From Spirosoma fluviale (GTDB taxonomy: Bacteria; Bacteroidota; Bacteroidia; Cytophagales; Spirosomataceae), in assembly GCF_900230225.1 (NCBI RefSeq), contig NZ_OCNH01000001.1:620001-684000 (forward strand): a DNA stretch of 64,000 bases. The letters are read 5' to 3'. Shown piece by piece: positions 24,693-32,023 of this stretch (position 1 is its first letter; every line of letters starts with the position of its first letter). Below the pieces are notes generated by a model, which saw only the letters and a program-made list of their open reading frames with translations, ran no database searches and was not told the DNA's origin. The position numbers and the translations under genes are program-made.

Positions 24693-25027
24693 AAGCTGGT
24701 TACGGGTTTAAACGGATTGACCAGGCGGCTCCACAGGCTGACACGCACTTCCTGAATTTCCTGTAACGTCCGCCGACCGTAGGCCGTAACGGTAAAGAGT
24801 CGTTTCCGACGGCCACCGCGTTCGGCGGTCGGTTCACCCATTTCAGATTTCACCATGCCTTTATCTTCCAGCCGTTGCAGGGCGGCATGAATCTGGTTCA
24901 AACGCACCGAACGGCCCGTCTGCTCGATAATTTCGTGGGTAAGTGCCACTCCGTATGCCTGCCCTTCCAGCACGGCCACGGTGAGTAGTACAATCTCTTC
25001 AAACTCGCCTAAATAGGTCCGTTTCAT
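24689..25027 (-). CDS. PadR-family transcriptional regulator, unit 3
   Basis: The 112-residue protein has the same fold and length as the other two PadRs: MKRTYLGEFEEIVLLTVAVL, GQAYGVALTHEIIEQTGRSV, NQIHAALQRLEDKGMVKSEMG, AERGGRRKRLFTVTAYGRRTL. The recognition-helix region (LNQIHAALQRL) differs from unit 1 (FSTVHTTLQRL), so the regulators may have separate DNA or ligand specificity. It overlaps the permease start by four bases. Upstream on its strand are the best sigma-54-like promoter of the window and a tandem operator pair; the secreted isomerase gene at 25246 diverges from the same region. Confidence 0.92.
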   Translation of the reverse strand: MKRTYLGEFEEIVLLTVAVLEGQAYGVALTHEIIEQTGRSVRLNQIHAALQRLEDKGMVKSEMGEPTAERGGRRKRLFTVTAYGRRTLQEIQEVRVSLWSRLVNPFKPVTSL

Positions 25028-25054
25028 AGCTGAGTATTAGTTCTATTTTTGCTG

Positions 25055-25070
25055 AGCAAATGCCTTGCCA
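25055..25070 (-). promoter_or_regulatory. Sigma-54 promoter, unit 3
   Basis: On the minus strand it reads TGGCAAGGCATTTGCT, matching TGGCAC-N5-TTGCW at the -24 GG and the -12 GC with exact spacing. It lies 27 bp upstream of the padR start, giving a leader of roughly 15 nt. Confidence 0.75.
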
Positions 25071-25132
25071 GAAGAGAAAAAGGCGGTTTCAAGATTACAA
25101 AGGCAGTTTTTGGAAAGCAACTGAGAGTGTGC

Positions 25133-25169
25133 TGTCCAGATTCGGACAAAGTTTGTACGGTATGGGACA
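25133..25169. promoter_or_regulatory. Tandem TGTCC-N6-GGACA operator pair, unit 3
   Basis: Site 1 at 25133-25148 is TGTCCAGATTCGGACA. Site 2 at 25154-25169 is TGTACGGTATGGGACA. They are 5 bp apart, and site 1 begins 63 bp from the outer edge of the sigma-54 element. Layout is the same as in units 1 and 2. Confidence 0.7.
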
Positions 25170-25245
25170 GATCGACGACCGATGCACAGCGGGTAAAGCG
25201 ACAAGCCCACATTCTTTTGTTTGAAAACAAACCCCTGACGTTTTT

Positions 25246-26091
25246 ATGAATAATTTGAAAAAACTCATACTCTGTGTGACGGTACTCGCCATGAGCATGA
25301 CGACGGTATTTGCCCAAAAGGGACCCGAAGATAAGGCGGGCTGGAAACTGGGGGCGCAAGCCTATTCGTTCCGGCTGTTTTCGTTTACCGATGCGCTCCG
25401 CAAAATAGACAGCTGCGGTCTGAAATACGTGGAGGCTTTCCCCGGTCAAACGATTGGCGGTGGGATAGATGGGAAGATGGACTTTACGATGGATGCGGCA
25501 ACCCGGCAGGTGGTCAAAAAACTGATCAAAGACAAAGGCTTAACCGTGGTTGCGTATGGCGTTGTCAATCCCAAAACAGATGCCGACTGGCAAACGCTTT
25601 TTGACTTTGCCAAAGACATGGGTATCCTGAACATCAACTCAGAGCCGACGCCCGAACAGATGCCGTTAGTCCGGAAACTGGCCGGGCAGTATAAGATCAA
25701 CGTTGCCTTGCACAACCACCCGAAGCCATCACGCTACTGGCACCCGGATACCGTGTTGGCAGCAATTGGTGGCAGTAAATACGTGGGCTCCTGCTCCGAT
25801 ATTGGCCACTGGGTACGCTCGGGCCTTGATCCGGTCGAGTGCCTGAAAAAACTGAACGGCCATGTGCTGGGTATGCACTTCAAAGATGTAAAAAGTGACA
25901 CGCCAGATGGGAAGTACCACGATGTGGTTTGGGGAACGGGCGATAGCAAAGTAGAGCAGGTCATTACCGAAATGAAACGCCAGCGCTTCAAAGGCCCGAT
26001 CTCTGTAGAATATGAGTACCACTGGGAAAACAACGGCCCCGAAATCGCCGAAAGCGTTAAGAATTTTCGGAAGATGTATAATAAAATGTAG
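25246..26091 (+). CDS. Secreted TIM-barrel sugar isomerase/epimerase-like protein
   Basis: The 281-residue protein starts with a Sec signal peptide (NLKKLILCVTVLAMSMTTVFAQ), so the barrel acts outside the cytoplasm. The body matches the AP-endonuclease-2/xylose-isomerase-like family: WKLGAQAYSFRLFSFTDALRKI, LKYVEAFPGQ, VVAYGVVNPK, NVALHNHPKPSRYW, GSCSDIGHWVRSGLDPVECL, VLGMHFKDVK, and GPISVEYEYHWENNG. Metal-ligand positions of the family (E in VEAFPG, H in LHNH, D in CSDIGHW, H in MHFKDV, E in VEYEY) are all present, so it is probably active on a sugar. It is flanked by permease units on the other strand and shares an upstream region with padR unit 3. Its TAG stop is part of the palindromic repeat. 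Confidence 0.85.
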   Translation: MNNLKKLILCVTVLAMSMTTVFAQKGPEDKAGWKLGAQAYSFRLFSFTDALRKIDSCGLKYVEAFPGQTIGGGIDGKMDFTMDAATRQVVKKLIKDKGLTVVAYGVVNPKTDADWQTLFDFAKDMGILNINSEPTPEQMPLVRKLAGQYKINVALHNHPKPSRYWHPDTVLAAIGGSKYVGSCSDIGHWVRSGLDPVECLKKLNGHVLGMHFKDVKSDTPDGKYHDVVWGTGDSKVEQVITEMKRQRFKGPISVEYEYHWENNGPEIAESVKNFRKMYNKM

Positions 26092-26168
26092 AGACGCAAT
26101 ACGTTGCGTCTCCCTGACCGGATGGTTTTGGCTGACGCATAGGAGACGCAACGTATTGCGTCTCTACA
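26087..26168. repeat. GAGACGCAA palindromic repeat, best complete copy
   Basis: Arms 26087-26112 and 26143-26168 are perfect 26-bp reverse complements, and each arm is itself a palindrome (GAGACGCAATACGTTGCGTCTC-like). Linker CTGACCGGATGGTTTTGGCT. It fits exactly between two convergent genes, supplies the stop codon of the isomerase gene and abuts that of the permease. It can form cruciform or two-way terminator structures. Confidence 0.85.
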
Positions 26169-28853
26169 TTATTCGGACCGCAACGATTTCACCGGGTTCG
26201 TCAAGGCAGCTTTTATACTCTGGAAACTGACAGTCACTAATGCAATGCTGATTGCCAGAACACCCGCCAGGGCAAATACCCACCAGTTGAGGTCGACTTT
26301 GTAGACGAAATCCTTGAGCCACTGGTGCATGGCCCACCAGGCAATAGGGGAGGCAAGGATCAGGGCAATAAAGACCAGCTTCAGGAAGTCTTTGGTGAGC
26401 AGGGCTACTATACTGGCGACCGATGCGCCTAATACCTTTCGGACACCAATCTCTTTTGTTCGCTGCTGCGCCGTGAACGTCGCCAGACCGAATAAGCCCA
26501 TGCACGAAATCAGAATGGCGATGGCCGTTGCCATATTGACAAGCTGTCCGGTTTTTTGCTCTTTCTCATAGAGTTTGGCAATGGAATCGTCCAGAAAGGT
26601 GTACTCGAATTTTTTGTCGGGATAGACGGATTTCCAGGCTTGTTCAAGACTGGCCAGGGTCGTTTTCAAATCACCAACCTGTTTGCCCTGGGTAGCGAGT
26701 TTAACGCTAATATTGCGGGCCTGTGGCATGTTGGCGATAAACACCGGGCCAATTTTTTCGTGAAACGACTGCTCATGAAAATCGGCTACCACACCCACAA
26801 CCGGAAAGGCTTTGTCCTGAAATCGGATGAGCTTGTTAAGGACATCGGCTGGTTTTTTGAAGCCTAACGCCTTCGCATAGGTTTCGTTGATGACCAGTTC
26901 GCGGAGGGAGTCGCTTTTGAGGTAATTCCGGCCAGCCAGAAGTCGAAGTTGATAAAGCGGAATAAAATTCTCGTCGCCTATCTTGGCTGAAACGTCCATT
27001 TCGACGTCTTTTTTCTTATCCCTGTATGTCAGTTTGGTCACCATAAAGGCCTGCCCCATGGGTGGGAACCACTCCATTGTAACCCGCTCAACACCCGCTA
27101 ACTGCTTTATCTTTTGCGCCAGTACAGGTCCCTTATCACCCCAACCGGGGCGGATCGACACAATGGCATTCGTAGAAAAACCAAGGTCTTTGTTTCGCAT
27201 GAAGTTAAGCTGTCGGCTCACCATAAGCGTGCCAATGATAAACACCAGCGACACCGTGAACTGAAAGACGATCAGCCCTTTTCTGAGATTCCCGTTCTCA
27301 CCGCCTTTGCTGGTCGTCTGCCCTTTCAATGTTAAGGCGGGCACAAACGACGACAGCATCCAGGATGGATAGAAGCCGGATAGCAGCGAGGTGGTTATCG
27401 TGACGAGAAATAGAAAGATCAACGTTTGCCAACTGAACAAATCGACCGTAAGTCCTTCGGGCGTTAGCGTTTGGAATAGGCTGAGAATTGGGTGAACAAG
27501 CAGTAGCGAAATGAGTACGGCAATGAGCGTTAGTAAAGCCGTTTCGCTCAGAAACTGAAAAATTAAATTGGCCCGGCTACTCCCCATCACTTTCCGAATG
27601 CCGGTTTCTTTGGCCCGTTGCACCGATTGGGCTGTGGCCAGATTGATAAAGTTGATAGCGGCAATGAGCAGAATAAACGCGGCAATGGCCATGAGGCCGT
27701 AGAGCGTGGGCAAATGCGCTTTCCGGGAATAATTGTCGTCATACTCATCGTTGAAGTGAAGGTCGGACAGGGGTTGCAGAGCAGGAGTAAATTGCAGCTC
27801 CATGTTCTTGGTAAAGTGCGTTTTGCCGAACCGCTGAAGTTGAGCAGTGAACTGCTCGGGTGTGGCACCCTGAGGTAGTTTAACAAACGCCTGCGAGGCA
27901 GACCAGATGTCTGTCCACTGGTCGAGGTTGATGCTCTGTTTGAGCTTACTGGCCCGGATGGTGGCGAATGAGATAAAGTCAGTGAAGTTGAAATCGGATG
28001 GCTGCACCCATTCTTTTACAATACCAGCCACACTCACCCGCACCGAATCTTCATAGATGACCTCTTTACCCAGTATGTGATCGAGGGGAATGCTGCCGAA
28101 ATACGTGCGCGCTTTTTGTTCGGACAAGACAACTTTGAACGGCTCATTCAGCGCTGTTTGGGGATTGCCCGCCAGCCATTCATACCTGAAAATGTCGAAA
28201 AACTGCGGGTCTACGACGACCAGTTCATCGTGTCGGCTACTCTCAAATCGCTTCGGTTTTTCCTGCCCCGTTGGGATGAGTACATCTGACGAGATATTAT
28301 GAAAAGCCGCCACCGTTTCCAGTCCCGTAATCTCCTCCCGAATGGCTTTCGGAACTGCATTGGGGACAAAACCCACCGGGTGTTTTTCGCCCGACTTGCC
28401 ATATTGGGATTCGCCTATCAGCCGATAGATCCGTTCGCTGTCGGGATGGAAGGTGTCGTAGCTGAGTTCGTAATTGGTGATGAGGTAAATAACCAGACAG
28501 GCCGTTATCCCCAGCGTAAGTCCGAACAGGTTAATCAGCGTACTGACCTTATGCCGGGTCAGGTTTCGGAGCGAGGTTTTGAGGTAGTTGCGTAGCATAA
28601 TTGACGAGAATAAACCGGGGGAAGAATAATGTTCAGGTTGCCGTTTCAGGGTAAAGGGGCGTATGAATTGGACTACATTGAGCCAGTAGCGCCGGTTCGC
28701 TTTCGGTAGGCCAACTTGTTGCACATCGTGGGTGAATCGTTCGTACAAGTCGCCCTGTATCTCTTCCAGCAGGTGGGCGTTACAGAACCATTCGAGCAGC
28801 CGGTCGCCCCAACGGGGTGGTTCGACGGGTTGGGAGGGAGGCCGGGTGTTCAT
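26169..28853 (-). CDS. ABC-type permease with prefix domain (FtsX/MacB-like), unit 4
   Basis: Start at 28853 (MNTRPPSQPVEPPRWGDRLL) gives 894 residues; the frame runs 14 codons further up, inside padR, and was not used. Prefix at about 10-75 (EWFCNAHLLEEIQGDLYERF, LPKANRRYWLNV). Core from MLRNYLKTSLRNLTRHKVST. Coupling motifs RAKETGIRKVMGSSRANL and QRTKEIGVRKVLGAS; tail NPVKSLRSE. The periplasmic domains are the most diverged of the set, which fits a different substrate. The ATG overlaps the padR stop by four bases. The last 30 or so bases are identical to the 3' end of the 19293 permease gene together with the adjoining repeat. Confidence 0.88.
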   Translation of the reverse strand: MNTRPPSQPVEPPRWGDRLLEWFCNAHLLEEIQGDLYERFTHDVQQVGLPKANRRYWLNVVQFIRPFTLKRQPEHYSSPGLFSSIMLRNYLKTSLRNLTRHKVSTLINLFGLTLGITACLVIYLITNYELSYDTFHPDSERIYRLIGESQYGKSGEKHPVGFVPNAVPKAIREEITGLETVAAFHNISSDVLIPTGQEKPKRFESSRHDELVVVDPQFFDIFRYEWLAGNPQTALNEPFKVVLSEQKARTYFGSIPLDHILGKEVIYEDSVRVSVAGIVKEWVQPSDFNFTDFISFATIRASKLKQSINLDQWTDIWSASQAFVKLPQGATPEQFTAQLQRFGKTHFTKNMELQFTPALQPLSDLHFNDEYDDNYSRKAHLPTLYGLMAIAAFILLIAAINFINLATAQSVQRAKETGIRKVMGSSRANLIFQFLSETALLTLIAVLISLLLVHPILSLFQTLTPEGLTVDLFSWQTLIFLFLVTITTSLLSGFYPSWMLSSFVPALTLKGQTTSKGGENGNLRKGLIVFQFTVSLVFIIGTLMVSRQLNFMRNKDLGFSTNAIVSIRPGWGDKGPVLAQKIKQLAGVERVTMEWFPPMGQAFMVTKLTYRDKKKDVEMDVSAKIGDENFIPLYQLRLLAGRNYLKSDSLRELVINETYAKALGFKKPADVLNKLIRFQDKAFPVVGVVADFHEQSFHEKIGPVFIANMPQARNISVKLATQGKQVGDLKTTLASLEQAWKSVYPDKKFEYTFLDDSIAKLYEKEQKTGQLVNMATAIAILISCMGLFGLATFTAQQRTKEIGVRKVLGASVASIVALLTKDFLKLVFIALILASPIAWWAMHQWLKDFVYKVDLNWWVFALAGVLAISIALVTVSFQSIKAALTNPVKSLRSE

Positions 28854-29188
28854 AAGCTGATGACTGGTAAGGCACTTGGCGAAATCGAATCCCACAACTG
28901 GTCGCGCATGGCCCGTATGTCGTGTAGCGCACGGCTACCCAAGGCTGTAACCGAAAACAGTCGTTTCCGCCGGCCGCCCCGTTCGGCGGTGGCTTCGCCC
29001 ATCTGCGACTTAAGCATGCCTTTCTCTTCCAGCCGGTGGAGGGCGGCATGAACGGCACTGATGCTCACGGATCGCCCCGTTTGCCGGTCCAGCTCATCGG
29101 TAATGGCGACCCCGTAAGCCCCTTCATGCAGGACGGCAACCGTTAATAAAACCAGTTCTTCAAACTCACCCAGGTACGTTCGTTTCAT
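28850..29188 (-). CDS. PadR-family transcriptional regulator, unit 4
   Basis: The 112-residue protein: MKRTYLGEFEELVLLTVAVL, GAYGVAITDELDRQTGRSVS, ISAVHAALHRLEEKGMLKSQMG, AERGGRRKRLFSVTALGSRAL. It is the closest relative of the unit 3 regulator by eye. Translational coupling to its permease is by an ATGA overlap. The region upstream carries the same sigma-54-like element and operator pair as the other units and is shared with the divergent TrpF-like gene. Confidence 0.92.
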   Translation of the reverse strand: MKRTYLGEFEELVLLTVAVLHEGAYGVAITDELDRQTGRSVSISAVHAALHRLEEKGMLKSQMGEATAERGGRRKRLFSVTALGSRALHDIRAMRDQLWDSISPSALPVISL

Positions 29189-29216
29189 GCCGAAAACATA
29201 AGATCAACTTTTGTAG

Positions 29217-29232
29217 AACAAATGCTTTGCCA
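29217..29232 (-). promoter_or_regulatory. Sigma-54-like -24/-12 promoter, unit 4
   Basis: On the minus strand it reads TGGCAAAGCATTTGTT, with the -24 GG and the GCATTTGTT block shared with the other units; -12 has GT rather than GC. It is 28 bp upstream of padR. Confidence 0.62.
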
Positions 29233-29286
29233 AGTTCGAAAAACGGCCTATTCAGCTTACAGACGTGGATTTAGTGAAATAGGGTT

Positions 29287-29322
29287 TGTCCGATTTCGTA
29301 CACCGCTGTCCGGTGATGAACA
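29287..29322. promoter_or_regulatory. Tandem operator pair, unit 4
   Basis: Site 1 at 29287-29302 is TGTCCGATTTCGTACA. Site 2 at 29307-29322 is TGTCCGGTGATGAACA. Each has one mismatch to TGTCC-N6-GGACA. The gap is 4 bp and the distance to the promoter 55 bp, slightly shorter than in units 1-3. Confidence 0.55.
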
Positions 29323-29362
29323 ATACAGACAGTGTTCAGGTAATACAATGCGGGTCTGTCTG

Positions 29363-29370
29363 TACCTTTG
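29363..29370 (+). promoter_or_regulatory. -7 promoter element of the TrpF-like gene
   Basis: TACCTTTG fits the Bacteroidota -7 consensus TAnnTTTG exactly and lies 43 bp before the start codon. No clear -33 TTG is seen. Confidence 0.4.
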
Positions 29371-29413
29371 CGATTACGAATAATCAATCAAAATTTCACG
29401 ACTACCTACTACT

Positions 29414-30049
29414 ATGGCCCTTAAAACGCTGGTCAAAATCTCGAACGTTACGAACCTGAGCGATGCCCGCTATTGTGCGGGTATGGGGGTCGATATGCTT
29501 GGCTTTTCAATGGACGCTGATTCGCTGGATTATGTTGAACCGAAAAAATTTGGCGAGATACGGGGCTGGGTAGCGGGTGTTCAGATTGTCGGTGAAACCA
29601 GATCGACAGACCTGGAGGTTATAGAGCAACTGCTGGAAACCTACCAGCCCGATTTATTACAGGTCGATGAGGCTGCTCTGCTTCCGTACTTGAGCACATT
29701 AACTAAAACGGAGAACGACCTCCGGTTCATCTTACGGGTGGATGTCGCGCAAGTCACCTTCGACCAGCTCGATACAATCCTGCAAACAGGGGCGTCCAAT
29801 GCCGATTATGTCCTGCTCGAAAGCAACGGCCCTATGCATCTGGATGACGATGTAAAAGAACTCTTAAAGCGGCAGGCGTCTCGCTACCCAATCCTGTTAG
29901 GTACGGGCGTCTCCGTCGACAACGTGCATGAATTACTCGCTGATCTATCCGTAACAGGCATTGCTCTAAGCGGAGGTGCCGAAGAGCAACCCGGCAATAA
30001 GGAGTTTGGCGAGTTAATGGATATTCTGGAAGCGATAGAGGAGGAGTGA
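29414..30049 (+). CDS. Phosphoribosylanthranilate isomerase-like protein with altered active site
   Basis: The 211-residue protein has a (beta/alpha)8 layout like TrpF. The N-terminus VKISNVTNLSDARYCAGMGVDMLGF aligns with the TrpF pattern KICGxTxxxDAxxaxxxGaDxxGF, but the catalytic Cys is Ser 10 and the following Gly is Asn 11. The strand that carries the catalytic Asp in TrpF reads VLLES with Glu 136. The phosphate-binding end reads GIALSGGAEEQPGNKEFGEL, still close to the family GxDxSSGxE. It is therefore a family member that probably does not perform the normal tryptophan-pathway step. No trp genes are near. It is divergent from padR unit 4. Confidence 0.75.
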   Translation: MALKTLVKISNVTNLSDARYCAGMGVDMLGFSMDADSLDYVEPKKFGEIRGWVAGVQIVGETRSTDLEVIEQLLETYQPDLLQVDEAALLPYLSTLTKTENDLRFILRVDVAQVTFDQLDTILQTGASNADYVLLESNGPMHLDDDVKELLKRQASRYPILLGTGVSVDNVHELLADLSVTGIALSGGAEEQPGNKEFGELMDILEAIEEE

Positions 30050-30195
30050 CTTTAGTACTATGTATAACCTACTATCATTGAAAACATACATCCATCCATA
30101 GGCGCGTCCATTCTTCCTATTCCCCTTCCACAGAACACGTTCATCGGCTAGGTTTACATCAGTTTTAACGGTCCGGCGATCCGGCACTAGAAGCC

Positions 30196-30723
30196 ATGAA
30201 CAAACGATTAGAACGTATAGCAGACCAGGCCCAGATTGGGGGCGTATGTGCTGGCCTTGCTGATTATTTCGGAATTGATCGCACCTTGGTGCGGGTACTT
30301 TTTGTGGTTGGGATTTTTCTGCCCCATTTCCCGGCCTTCATCATTTATGTTATCTTGTGGATCGCATTACCCGAACGCCGTTTTGCGGGTTCTGCAGCTC
30401 AATCAACTATTTACGCAAACCCTGTTTTCTCCATGAATCCTTACAATCCCAATAAACCCGCATCGCCCGACCGTAGTCTGGTTGGTGGAGCTGTCCTGAT
30501 TTTACTCGGTATTCTGTTCCTGATTGATCGCTATTTCGACATCAGTTTCGGCGATTTGTGGCCGTTCATTCTGATCGCTATCGGCTTGTGGCTGATTTTC
30601 CGGGACCGGATCAAAACCCCGTTCGATCAGAATCAAAACGATCCTTACAAGAGTGATCCCTATAAAAGTGATCCTTACAAGAGTGACCCAACCCCAAACG
30701 ACCCCAATAACGGAACCCTATAA
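30196..30723 (+). CDS. PspC-domain membrane protein
   Basis: The 175-residue protein starts with a PspC domain at about 1-60 (KRLERIADQAQIGGVCAGLADYFGIDRTLVRVLFVVG, then a membrane helix to LWIALPERR). After a linker come two more hydrophobic segments at about 95-135 (LVGGAVLILLGILFLIDRYF and LWPFILIAIGLWLIFRDR), the LiaI/LiaF-type helical pair. The C-terminus is a soluble repeat: DPYKS occurs three times in a row, encoded by 15-bp units at about 30651-30695, then DPTPNDPNN. PspC proteins sense or respond to inner-membrane stress. It is followed by the LiaF-like gene, with a 41-bp palindrome in between. Confidence 0.85.
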   Translation: MNKRLERIADQAQIGGVCAGLADYFGIDRTLVRVLFVVGIFLPHFPAFIIYVILWIALPERRFAGSAAQSTIYANPVFSMNPYNPNKPASPDRSLVGGAVLILLGILFLIDRYFDISFGDLWPFILIAIGLWLIFRDRIKTPFDQNQNDPYKSDPYKSDPYKSDPTPNDPNNGTL

Positions 30724-30725
30724 AT

Positions 30726-30833
30726 GATGTATGATGTAGGATCGGGGCCGCCCGTGCGGTAGGATGTACTTAAACTGCTAAGCGTATACATCCATCCTAC
30801 CGCACGGGCGGCCCCGATCCTACATCATACATC
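30726..30833. repeat. 41-bp perfect palindrome (CCGCACGGGCGGCC family)
   Basis: Arms 30726-30766 and 30793-30833 are perfect reverse complements with a 26-nt loop. The core CCGCACGGGCGGCC is also found in the repeat at 31900-32023, so the LiaF-like gene is bracketed by two members of this family. Confidence 0.85.
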
Positions 30834-30845
30834 AAAACTACTCTT

Positions 30846-31901
30846 ATGAAACGTACTAACGGATTATTCTGGGGCATTTTCCTGCTCACACTGGGTGTGC
30901 TTTTTCTGGCCCGGCGGGCAGGCTGGCTCGATGTTGACTGGCATTCACTGGTGAATTTGTGGCCTGTTCTATTGATTCTCGCCGGGGTCAACCTGATTCT
31001 GGAACGGCGGGGCAACCCGGCCGCCTTCATCACGACGGTCATGCTGGCCGTAGCCGTACCCACAACGCTGTTTGGCTTTTTCTCCCATGACCGTGACCGC
31101 GATGGTTTCCATATGCGCTGGAACCATGACGATGATGACAACGACCGTAGTTATTCGGATGGCGATGACGATAATTCGGATGAGGATAACGGAAATGACG
31201 ATAGCGACAACGAAGACGACTATCGTTCGGAGCGCGATCGTCGGGATGCTGGCCGGACTGAAACCCACTCGAACACGTTCGCCGAGCCGATGAGTGCCGA
31301 CACCCGGGAGGCTGTATTGAAGCTATCGGGTGGTGCCGGTCGGTTTATCATCAGCGACCCAACCACCGAACTCATTAAAGCCGATACAAAACAAACGGTT
31401 GGCAGCTACTCCATGTCGGTAGATCGCGATGAAACGACGCATATTCCAACCATTGAGTTGAAACCCACGGAAGAAAAACAAAACATCGACCTGAAAGACG
31501 GTGACTACGAAAACCGGGTGGATGTACACCTGAATACGACACCCGTCTGGACTATGGACGTGGCACTGGGCGCTGGCCAGGGCGATCTCGATTTGAGTGC
31601 ATATGTCGTTAGAAGTCTGAAGTTGGCTGTTGGCGCTGCCGAACTCGACTTGAAGCTAGGAGCCAAAGCCGATCAGACCGATGTAAAGCTCGACGTTGGT
31701 GCGGCTTCGGTTACGGTTCGGGTTCCAAAAGAAGTAGGCTGCCGGATCAAGAAAGACGGTGCGTTAAACATTGAGCAACTAGACGATTTTACCAGCGTGG
31801 GTGGCGGGGAGTTTGTAAGCCCCGGCTACGATGCCGCCAAAAAGAAAATGCTCATTCGCTTCGATGGCGGTATCTCAAAGTTCAAAGTGGTGCGCTACTA
31901 A
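30846..31901 (+). CDS. LiaF-like envelope-stress membrane protein
   Basis: The 351-residue protein has an N-terminal LiaI/LiaF-type membrane region (GLFWGIFLLTLGVLFLARRAG, LWPVLLILAGVNLIL, then a third helix to about 80). A very acidic linker rich in Asp, Asn and Ser (about 95-140) follows. The C-terminal half is a beta-helix-like domain with regularly spaced Gly/Ala turns (LKLSGGAGRFII, DVALGAGQGDLDLSAY, LKLAVGAAELDLKLGA, VKLDVGAASVTVRVP), as in LiaF/DUF4097 toastrack domains. In Firmicutes LiaF tunes a cell-envelope stress two-component system; no such pair is seen here, so the role is inferred. Probably co-expressed with the PspC gene. Confidence 0.82.
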   Translation: MKRTNGLFWGIFLLTLGVLFLARRAGWLDVDWHSLVNLWPVLLILAGVNLILERRGNPAAFITTVMLAVAVPTTLFGFFSHDRDRDGFHMRWNHDDDDNDRSYSDGDDDNSDEDNGNDDSDNEDDYRSERDRRDAGRTETHSNTFAEPMSADTREAVLKLSGGAGRFIISDPTTELIKADTKQTVGSYSMSVDRDETTHIPTIELKPTEEKQNIDLKDGDYENRVDVHLNTTPVWTMDVALGAGQGDLDLSAYVVRSLKLAVGAAELDLKLGAKADQTDVKLDVGAASVTVRVPKEVGCRIKKDGALNIEQLDDFTSVGGGEFVSPGYDAAKKKMLIRFDGGISKFKVVRY

Positions 31902-32023
31902 TCCGAACCGCACGGGCGGCCCTGCGGGATTTAGTTGATTTTTCTGATGACTCTGAATCGTAAAATCATAGTCTGTCAGAAAAATTAACTAAATCCCGAG
32001 AGGCCGCCCGTGCGGTTCGGATT
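31900..32023. repeat. Long inverted repeat between LiaF-like and GntR genes
   Basis: Left arm starts at 31900 (AATCCGAACCGCACGGGCGG), right arm ends at 32023; pairing continues inward through GGGATTTAGTT and AACTAAATCCC with small internal loops. It overlaps both the LiaF-like stop and the GntR stop. The inner part resembles the repeat at 1481-1604 in its GGGATTT start. Confidence 0.8.
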
